Source: UBA10210 sp964408425
GTDB taxonomy: Archaea > Micrarchaeota > Micrarchaeia > Norongarragalinales > Norongarragalinaceae
Length of the DNA stretch: 27,552 nt
Reading direction: 5' to 3'
Assembly: GCA_964408425.1 (NCBI GenBank)
Contig: CAYOZI010000011.1
Span: 1 to 27,552 of the forward strand
Under the pieces are notes generated by a model. The model was not told the origin of the DNA, did not search any database, and saw only the letters and a list, made by a program, of their open reading frames with translations. The stretch's first letter is position 1, and each line of letters opens with the position of its first letter. The position numbers and the translations under genes were made by a program. This document shows, piece by piece, positions 21,754-27,552 of the stretch.

Positions 21754-23682
21754 ATGATGAACAAACTCGCGTTAGCCGTTTTGTTTTTCACAGTAATGGC
21801 TTCCTTTTCCTTTGCGCAAACTTCACTGCAAGTTCCGGCCGTCGATACGAACGGCAAGGGAGTTTTGACCTTGATCCAGGCGGAAGTGTTGCAGGGTGAA
21901 GGGGACGTTTTCGTGGATATAGAGCCTTTCATTAGCGTGGATACTCAGGAGAGCGCGAAAATAGCGGCTCGAGTGGCGGCGAAGGAAGCGGGAGCCGATT
22001 TGGACAACTACAACGTCTTGTTCAAAATAATCGCGAACACTGAAATCGTAGACGGGCCTTCAGGAGGGGCGGGATTGGCGCTGTTGGCGTACAGCGAGTT
22101 CACCAACCGGAAGCCGAGGCCGGATTTGGCGATTACGGGCACTATCGAGAGGGACGGGAGCGTAGGGCAGATTGGGGGGATTTGGGATAAGGCTTTGGCG
22201 TTGAAGGGGACGAACGTGAAATTGTTTTTGATTCCGCGCGGGCAGAGCGTTTACCAGGGGAAGAACGTGGCTGCGGAAGCCGCTTCTTTCGGGGTGCAGG
22301 TTGTAGAAGTGAGGAGTTTGGCGGACGTCATCAAGTATGCTTTCACCAGCGCCGGTTCCCTGGTTGAACCTGTGGCTTTCCAGGAAACGCCTTTGGTTTT
22401 GCAAACGATTTCCTCCCCCCCTTCCCACAATCCGTTGAAAGACCTTGCCTTGCGGGAGACTAATTCGTTGAAGAAAAAAATCGCGGAGTTGGAAAAAACC
22501 CAGGCGGGGAAAGTGATTGCGGAAAGCGCCAGGGCGGAGTTGAACAAGAGCGAATTCCTGCTGGAAAAGGGGTTTTACTATTCGGCGGCGAACACTGTTT
22601 TTGTTGCGGAGATAAGCGTCGAGAGTTTCGAGCTGAGGAACACGCAGCAGATAGAGTTTTTGAACTTGGTGAAGAAAGCCCAAGAGGAGTCGGAAGCGGT
22701 TAAGCGGGAATTCGCCCTTCCGACCGTTGAAAACTTGGAGTGGGTCATTGGAGCCAAGTTGCGTTATTACTGGGCGTTGGACAAGCTTCTGGAAATAAAG
22801 GAAAACGCGGGCTTGGTGGACGTGCAGCAGCTTTTGCCCGAGTACGTTTCGGCGAAAAACTGGCTTGCCGCAGCGAGGGAAATGAACGGCATTGCTAAGG
22901 GGATTTCTTCTTCCAACCCCAACGCCACGGTTTTGAACGAGGCGGGTGCGAAGGAATTCGCGCGAAAACTGCTGGATGCGGTGAACCAAAGCGCTGGTTT
23001 GCCTGACAACGAGATAATCCAGCATTATTACGGGGGCGAATTGGCTTTCGAGGACGGCGAGTACGCGACGGCTTTCGCCGACGCGGTTTTCGCCAAGTCT
23101 TTCGTCGACACTCGGAACAGGATTTCTTCGAAAATCGGGGACGAGTTTAACGAGGAAATCGTCAACGCCTCTTCCTTGTCGCAGTACAACGCCTCGTTGT
23201 GGGCGGAATTGTATTTCATCCACTCGCTATACCTGGTTGCGGAAGCAAACCGGACGAACGAGTTTTTCTACACGACCAACGCGCTCAAGCTGCAGGAGTT
23301 GAGCAAGAATTTTGCGAGGCAAATTCCCTTTTTGAAGGGCTTGATGATGCAAGACGTGGTTGAAGAGGAAGCGGGAGTCGTTTCAACCCCCGACGGCTTG
23401 AAGATCAAGACCACCGTCACTTCGCAACCTTCGCTGTTGTTTTACGCCCTGGCGGGCTTGGGAATAGCGATAGTAGTTTTAGTCCTGGCTTTCGTTTTGA
23501 AGAAACCTTCGCAGCCGCTAAAGCCCCTTTCGCCGGTTGAAAAAATAGAGAAGATTGACGAGATGCTGATGCACGGGAAGCTGAGCGAACGGAATTGGGA
23601 GTTGCTGCATCAGCGTTATTTCAGGCAGTTGAAATCCGGGGAGAGAAAAACGCCTTCCAAGCCCAAAAGAAAATCACGCTAA
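21754..23682 (+). CDS. Membrane-anchored Lon-type (S16) serine protease, COG1750-like
   Basis: A 642-residue predicted surface protease. A Sec signal peptide (about 1-21) is followed by an S16 Lon-type proteolytic domain. The catalytic Ser is S103 in VDGPSGGAGLALLA, and the Lys is K146 in GGIWDKALALK, preceded by TGTIERDGSVGQI. A long helical region (about 225-560) follows, with many predicted N-glycosylation-type NxS/T sites. A hydrophobic anchor (about 572-592) and a basic cytoplasmic tail (KKPSQPLKPLSPVEKIEKID onward) end it. No AAA+ ATPase domain, so it works without unfolding power. The ATG at 21754 is used; an ATG at 21757 or GTG at 21748 is possible. The stop overlaps the convergent folC stop by nine bases. 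Confidence 0.88.
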   Translation: MMNKLALAVLFFTVMASFSFAQTSLQVPAVDTNGKGVLTLIQAEVLQGEGDVFVDIEPFISVDTQESAKIAARVAAKEAGADLDNYNVLFKIIANTEIVDGPSGGAGLALLAYSEFTNRKPRPDLAITGTIERDGSVGQIGGIWDKALALKGTNVKLFLIPRGQSVYQGKNVAAEAASFGVQVVEVRSLADVIKYAFTSAGSLVEPVAFQETPLVLQTISSPPSHNPLKDLALRETNSLKKKIAELEKTQAGKVIAESARAELNKSEFLLEKGFYYSAANTVFVAEISVESFELRNTQQIEFLNLVKKAQEESEAVKREFALPTVENLEWVIGAKLRYYWALDKLLEIKENAGLVDVQQLLPEYVSAKNWLAAAREMNGIAKGISSSNPNATVLNEAGAKEFARKLLDAVNQSAGLPDNEIIQHYYGGELAFEDGEYATAFADAVFAKSFVDTRNRISSKIGDEFNEEIVNASSLSQYNASLWAELYFIHSLYLVAEANRTNEFFYTTNALKLQELSKNFARQIPFLKGLMMQDVVEEEAGVVSTPDGLKIKTTVTSQPSLLFYALAGLGIAIVVLVLAFVLKKPSQPLKPLSPVEKIEKIDEMLMHGKLSERNWELLHQRYFRQLKSGERKTPSKPKRKSR

Positions 23683-24894
23683 GACTTCCCCTATCAAATA
23701 CAGCGATCCGGCAACCAAAACCGTTTTTTTCCCTTCAACCGCTTTCAGCATTGCGGTTTCGACGGCTTTCCTGACGTTTTTTTCCACGAACGTCTTGTAG
23801 CCTCGTTTTTCAAATTCTTTTGCCAAAACCCTCGCGTTCAAGCTCCGTTCGTTCTTCGGTTGCGTTGCGATAACGAGGGAAGGCTTGAGCGCCGAGGAAA
23901 AGATTCCCGCCATTTTTTCCCATTCCTTGTCCTTCATTATCCCGACAACTAGAACGGGCTTCAAACCGAATATTCTTGAAAACGAATGGCACAGCGCCTC
24001 GACTCCCGCCGGATTGTGGGCCCCGTCCAAAACCACCAGCGGTTTTTTGCTGAAAACCTGCATTCTTCCGGGCCAATGCGCTTTCAACAAGCCCCTTTCG
24101 ATTATTTTTTCGCCGATTCCCATTTCTTTCGCAACGGTTATTGCCGTGGAAGCGTTTACAGCCTGGTGGAAGCCGAGCAGTTTAGTCTTCCATTTCCTTC
24201 CTTGAAATTCGAATTCGGTTCCATCGTTCCTGCAAGAAACTTTCGGGGGTTTTGAAACCTTGACGAGCTTTGCGTTTTGCCTTTTGCATTCTTTTTCAAT
24301 TTCTCTCAGTGCAATCCCGTCGTTGGGCGTGATTGCCGTAGAATTTCTTTTGATGATCTTGCTTTTTTCCCAAGCGATTTTCGAAATCGTTTTTCCAAGC
24401 TTTTCCGTATGTTCCAGGGAAATGGGGGTTAGCACGGCATAACGGGCGTCGACTACATTCGTCGCATCCAGCCTTCCCCCCAAGCCAGCTTCCCAAACGA
24501 CCCAATCCGGCTTTTCCACTTCGAACCACGCCAATGCCATTGCAGTCAAAACTTCGAATTGGCTCGCTTTGGTTTCAAGAGCGGCTTTCTTCACCCTTCC
24601 GGCGAGGTCGGCAAACTTTTTTTCCGAAATTATTTTTCCGTTTAACAAAAACCGTTCCCTCCAGTCCGTCAAGTGGGGGGATGAGTATAGCGCAACGCTC
24701 TTCCCGTCCTGTCGGAGGATCGAATAGAGCATTGCGGCGGTGCTTCCCTTGCCGTTAGAACCTGTAATGTGGATGAACTTCAAGCCTTCAAAGTTTATTC
24801 CCGCTTTTTTGACTAGCTTTCGCATTCTTTCCAAACGCCATGATTTCGGCTGTGGAAGGCGCTCCAGAAAGGCGATTGATTGGGAATAGTCCAT
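23674..24894 (-). CDS. folC: Folylpolyglutamate / dihydrofolate synthase
   Basis: Mur-ligase family enzyme that adds glutamate to folates (and in bifunctional members makes dihydrofolate). The ATP loop is FIHITGSNGKGSTAAMLYS (about 41-59). The segment SSPHLTDWRERFLLNG follows, and the central domain has WEAGLGGRLDATNVV and ISLEHTEKLG. The C-terminal domain has WPGRMQVF and VLDGAHNPAGVEAL, which bind substrate and position glutamate. Length (406) is normal. ATG start. It is divergent from the ThyX-type gene across 57 bases, next to glyA, so three folate-linked genes cluster here. Confidence 0.93.
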   Translation of the reverse strand: MDYSQSIAFLERLPQPKSWRLERMRKLVKKAGINFEGLKFIHITGSNGKGSTAAMLYSILRQDGKSVALYSSPHLTDWRERFLLNGKIISEKKFADLAGRVKKAALETKASQFEVLTAMALAWFEVEKPDWVVWEAGLGGRLDATNVVDARYAVLTPISLEHTEKLGKTISKIAWEKSKIIKRNSTAITPNDGIALREIEKECKRQNAKLVKVSKPPKVSCRNDGTEFEFQGRKWKTKLLGFHQAVNASTAITVAKEMGIGEKIIERGLLKAHWPGRMQVFSKKPLVVLDGAHNPAGVEALCHSFSRIFGLKPVLVVGIMKDKEWEKMAGIFSSALKPSLVIATQPKNERSLNARVLAKEFEKRGYKTFVEKNVRKAVETAMLKAVEGKKTVLVAGSLYLIGEVLA

Positions 24895-24951
24895 ATCAAA
24901 AGGTTTTTAGAAAACGGCGGTTTTATTTATTGGCTTTAAAGGGTGGGTCTT
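24895..24951. promoter_or_regulatory. Divergent folC / thyX-type promoter region
   Basis: 57 bases between two oppositely transcribed genes. TTTTATTTATT (24921-24931) is a plausible plus-strand TATA box, and GGGTGG (24941-24946) is the SD for the GTG at 24952. For folC the minus strand shows CCTTTTTGAT just before the ATG. A shared control region is likely. Confidence 0.45.
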
Positions 24952-26595
24952 GTGCAATCGAACGCTTTAGCGTCCTCCAGCGAATTCACTGAAGAAGAAA
25001 AAAAGACGATAGAGCCGTTCTTCACCAATCTGGACAAGAGCGTTTTCGTCCTCCAGAATTTGCCCGAAGTAGTCAAGGGGGCTTTGTTTTCGCGTTATTC
25101 CAGAAGCGACAAGAGCCTGAGGAAGGTTCTTTTGGATGAATTTATTCTCAAGCCGGAAATGGGCTTCAAGGAAATCGTTGGCTTCCAGGTGGAAAGCGGA
25201 GTGAGGCAGGAAATTGCAGTTCAAAAGGCAGAAGAGTTTTACGACAGGGTACTAGTGGGATATGGCGATGATAGCGTTGCTGAATTGGGAGGCGCGCATA
25301 TCGCGTGCGAAAACGTTTCCAACATCGCTTCCAAGGTTTTGGAAGAGCCGAGAATAGGCTTGAGTCCCTTGGAGAAAAGCACGAGGTACGTCTGGTTCGA
25401 CAAGAAAAACGCGAGCGGGGAGTACAAATACTATCGCGAGCCGGGAATAATGGCTTCGGAGTTTGCAGAAGATTATTTGGAAACGGGCGATTTTCTTTTT
25501 GACACTTACGCGAAGCTCGTCGAGCCGGTAAAGAAATTCGTTATCGAAAGGTTCCCTCAGGAGGAGGGCGTGAGCGAAAGGGCTTTTTCTTCAGCCGTGA
25601 AGGCGAAGGCCTGCGACATAATCCGCGGCCTTCTTCCGGCTTCGACGCTTACGAACGTTGGAATATTCGGGAACGGGAGGGCGTTCGAATATTTGCTGGT
25701 CAAAATGTACGCCAGCGACTTGGTTGAAATGAATGCCCTGGCGAAAGAAATGCACGACGAGCTAAGCAAGAACATTCCTTCTTTCGTGAAGAGAAGCAAC
25801 GACCGGTACGGGCAGGGGACGCAAAACTATTTGAAGGAAACGCGGGGGGCGATGGAGAAGCTTGCGAAAGAAACCCTGCCAGATATCCCTTCTGAAGCGA
25901 AGGAAGTCACTCTCGTGGATTACGATGAAGATGCGTTGGACAAAACGGTTTCCGCAATCTTGTACTCCTACTCGCAGGCGCCTTTTTCCCAAATCAAGGA
26001 AACAGTTTTGAAAATGGGAGAGGAAGAAAAAAAGAAGATTTTCGAGGAGTACGTTTCGGGAAGGCAAAACAGAAGGCACAAGGCGGGAAGGGCTTTCGAA
26101 CACGCCCATTATACTTTCGACTTGCTGACGAATTACGGGATATACCGGGATTTGCAGAGGCACAGGATGTTGACGCAGGAAAAACAGCTTATCTCAACCA
26201 GATTCGGCTTTGATTTGCCGAAGGAGCTGGTTGAAGCAGGCTTAGACCGGGATTTTGCGGAAGCGATGGGGAAAGCGAAGGAAACGTTCAACAAAATCGA
26301 GAAAAAGATGCCGAAGCAGGCGCAGTACGCCGTTCCCCTTGCCTACAAAATGCGCTGGTACGCGAAGATGAACTTGCGCGAGGTGTATCACTTCTGCGAA
26401 TTGCGCTCTTCCCAGCAGGGGCATCCCGATTATCGCAGGGTGGCGCAGGAGATCTACAGGCAAGTGAAGAGCGTCCATCCTATTCTCGCATCCCAAATGA
26501 AGTTCGTTGATTTGAAGGAGTACGGGCTGGAGCGGATGGACGCGGAGAAGAAGACCGACGAGAAGCTGAAGGATTTGGAGAAAAAGTACGGGTGA
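24952..26595 (+). CDS. Tandem ThyX-type protein (flavin-dependent thymidylate synthase family)
   Basis: A 547-residue protein built of two ThyX-like halves; canonical ThyX (about 220-250 residues) makes dTMP from dUMP using methylene-tetrahydrofolate and FAD. The N-terminal half has YGDDSVAELGGAHIACENVS, SPLEKSTRYVWF and LPASTLTNVGIFGNGRAFE. The C-terminal half has RQNRRHKAGRAFE, DLQRHRMLTQEKQLISTRFG and YAKMNLREVYHFCELRSS. The canonical RHRX7S motif is split: the first half keeps the S-x-R-Y end but has PRI for RHR, and the second keeps RHR but has a two-residue longer spacer. Whether it is a working synthase is uncertain. GTG at 24952 with GGGTGG five bases upstream. glyA follows on the same strand. 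Confidence 0.85.
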   Translation: MQSNALASSSEFTEEEKKTIEPFFTNLDKSVFVLQNLPEVVKGALFSRYSRSDKSLRKVLLDEFILKPEMGFKEIVGFQVESGVRQEIAVQKAEEFYDRVLVGYGDDSVAELGGAHIACENVSNIASKVLEEPRIGLSPLEKSTRYVWFDKKNASGEYKYYREPGIMASEFAEDYLETGDFLFDTYAKLVEPVKKFVIERFPQEEGVSERAFSSAVKAKACDIIRGLLPASTLTNVGIFGNGRAFEYLLVKMYASDLVEMNALAKEMHDELSKNIPSFVKRSNDRYGQGTQNYLKETRGAMEKLAKETLPDIPSEAKEVTLVDYDEDALDKTVSAILYSYSQAPFSQIKETVLKMGEEEKKKIFEEYVSGRQNRRHKAGRAFEHAHYTFDLLTNYGIYRDLQRHRMLTQEKQLISTRFGFDLPKELVEAGLDRDFAEAMGKAKETFNKIEKKMPKQAQYAVPLAYKMRWYAKMNLREVYHFCELRSSQQGHPDYRRVAQEIYRQVKSVHPILASQMKFVDLKEYGLERMDAEKKTDEKLKDLEKKYG

Positions 26596-26605
26596 AGTTC
26601 AACAG

Positions 26606-26613
26606 GTTTTTAA
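26606..26613 (+). promoter_or_regulatory. TATA box of glyA
   Basis: GTTTTTAA lies about 50 bases before the glyA ATG and predicts a leader of about 25 bases. GGTGG (26650-26654) five bases before the ATG is the SD. Confidence 0.5.
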
Positions 26614-26659
26614 GCCCTTTCGGGGATATTTTACTCCTATAACTTTACTGGTGGTTACT

Positions 26660-27552
26660 ATGGTTGACAAGGAATGGGTCATCGAGAAAGTCGCCGCCCA
26701 GAACAAGTGGCGCAAGAACGAGTGCATAAACCTCATCGCTTCTGAAAACGTCACTTCGCCGTTGGTTGATGCCGTTTACAATTCCGATTTCGCGCACCGT
26801 TATGCTGAAGGCGACCCTTACAAAAGGTATTACAACGGGACTAAGTTCATAGACGAGTTGGAAGAGGAGGCTAACGCTCTCGCGAAAAAGGTTTTCGACT
26901 GCAAGAACGTAGATTTGAGGGTTATTTCAGGAACTGTGGCGAACATCGCCGCTTTCTCGGCTTTCGTCCGCAACGGCGACATGGTTTTGAGCAACTCCAC
27001 GCAAGGCGGCGGGCACATTTCGCATAATTTGTTCGGGGCCGTGGGAATGCTCGGCGGAACTCAAGTTCCTTTTCCGATTACGGAAGACGGGTATCACGTG
27101 GATGTCGATAAAACGCTGAAATTGATAGAACAGAAGCAATCCAACATCCGCAACCATTTGAACACCGCGATTTTCGGGTGTTCCATGTTCCTCTTTCCGC
27201 AACCCGTCAAGGAAATCGCCCCTACCGCAAAGCAATACGGAATGCGAGTTTTGTACGATGCTGCGCACGTGCTCGGGTTGATAGCGGCGAAAGAATTCCA
27301 AGACCCGCTGAAGGAAGGGGCTGAATTGGTAACCGCTTCCACCCACAAGACGTTTTTCGGCCCTCAAGGGGGAATAATCTACAACAATTTCGAGCAGGAG
27401 TATTGGGACAAGATCCGTTCCATGGTTTTTCCGGGAGTTACTTCAAACCACCATCTTCACCGCATTCCCGCGATGCTGATTGCAATACTCGAGTTCCAGG
27501 AGTTCGGGAAAGAGTACGCTAAACAAGTCAGGAAGAACGCCAAAACCCTCGC
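26660..27552 (+). CDS. glyA: Serine hydroxymethyltransferase (cut by the window end)
   Basis: PLP enzyme that interconverts serine and glycine, passing a one-carbon unit to tetrahydrofolate or a pterin. The first 297 codons are present. Typical segments: ECINLIASENVTSPLV (21-36), HRYAEGDPYKRYYNGTKFID, RVISGTVANIAAF, the PLP-ring aspartate D200 in VLYDAAHVLGLIA, and the PLP lysine K230 in TASTHKTFFGPQGG. The shift of the 'THKT' motif context to FFGPQGG and the short N-terminus are archaeal in character. It supplies methylene-folate used by ThyX upstream and is next to folC, so the three probably serve one pathway. No defect is seen in the part shown. Confidence 0.93.
   Translation, partial: MVDKEWVIEKVAAQNKWRKNECINLIASENVTSPLVDAVYNSDFAHRYAEGDPYKRYYNGTKFIDELEEEANALAKKVFDCKNVDLRVISGTVANIAAFSAFVRNGDMVLSNSTQGGGHISHNLFGAVGMLGGTQVPFPITEDGYHVDVDKTLKLIEQKQSNIRNHLNTAIFGCSMFLFPQPVKEIAPTAKQYGMRVLYDAAHVLGLIAAKEFQDPLKEGAELVTASTHKTFFGPQGGIIYNNFEQEYWDKIRSMVFPGVTSNHHLHRIPAMLIAILEFQEFGKEYAKQVRKNAKTL

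Noticed and set aside
1..27552. CRISPR arrays, insertion sequences, rRNA genes or attachment sites.
   Set aside because: I saw no regularly spaced repeats, transposase motifs, rRNA segments or duplicated tRNA 3' ends in the window.

Overview
The window comes from an archaeon. It encodes both subunits of the type IIB topoisomerase (Top6A and Top6B), a KH-domain Pno1/Krr1-type rRNA-processing protein, an archaeal-type serine hydroxymethyltransferase and an archaeal-type RtcB RNA ligase. It also holds a tRNA gene broken by bulge-helix-bulge (BHB) introns. Many genes start at GTG or TTG behind GGTG-type Shine-Dalgarno (SD) sites, and TATA boxes sit about 25 bases ahead of several units. The compact layout, many lineage-specific hypothetical proteins and a tandem ThyX-type protein fit a DPANN archaeon (Diapherotrites/Iainarchaeota-like or Micrarchaeota-like). 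That placement is an inference and is weak.

Layout. 1-5400 (+): a small hypothetical protein, the KH protein, then top6B, a Nudix hydrolase and top6A, then two small hypotheticals. 5412-5562: tRNA-Asn(GUU) with three apparent introns. 5750-6670: an AbrB/PIN toxin-antitoxin pair facing a small antitoxin-like ORF. 6670-8435: a non-coding stretch with nested inverted repeats, a zinc-ribbon protein, two hypotheticals and a membrane-anchored protein with a doubled six-cysteine module. 8614-9911 (-): methylthioadenosine phosphorylase and adenine phosphoribosyltransferase, together a purine-salvage operon. 9983-10411 (+): MsrB. 10439-12918 (-): pyrD, a lipoprotein FKBP isomerase and a secreted metalloprotease. 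12959-13678 (-): a beta-carbonic anhydrase homolog. 13805-18607: lineage-specific secreted, coiled-coil, HTH and helical proteins plus a HIT hydrolase. 18684-21306 (-): a LAGLIDADG endonuclease, rtcB and a 49-residue basic protein. 21433-23682 (+): a small hypothetical and a membrane-anchored Lon-type (S16) protease. 23674-27552: folC, a tandem ThyX protein and glyA, three genes of folate/one-carbon metabolism.

The most striking signal is in rtcB. Its reading frame is broken by 29 bases exactly between the conserved Tyr and Asp of the active-site GVGY/DINC motif. Removing those 29 bases restores the frame and the motif, and the flanks fold into a BHB motif whose cut sites fall exactly at those positions. 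RtcB is the ligase that joins tRNA exons in archaea, so it appears to need its own type of splicing reaction to be expressed. A free-standing LAGLIDADG endonuclease gene lies just upstream. The same window holds a tRNA-Asn whose mature sequence appears only after three BHB-type introns are removed. The two observations together suggest a lineage where BHB introns are active and spreading.
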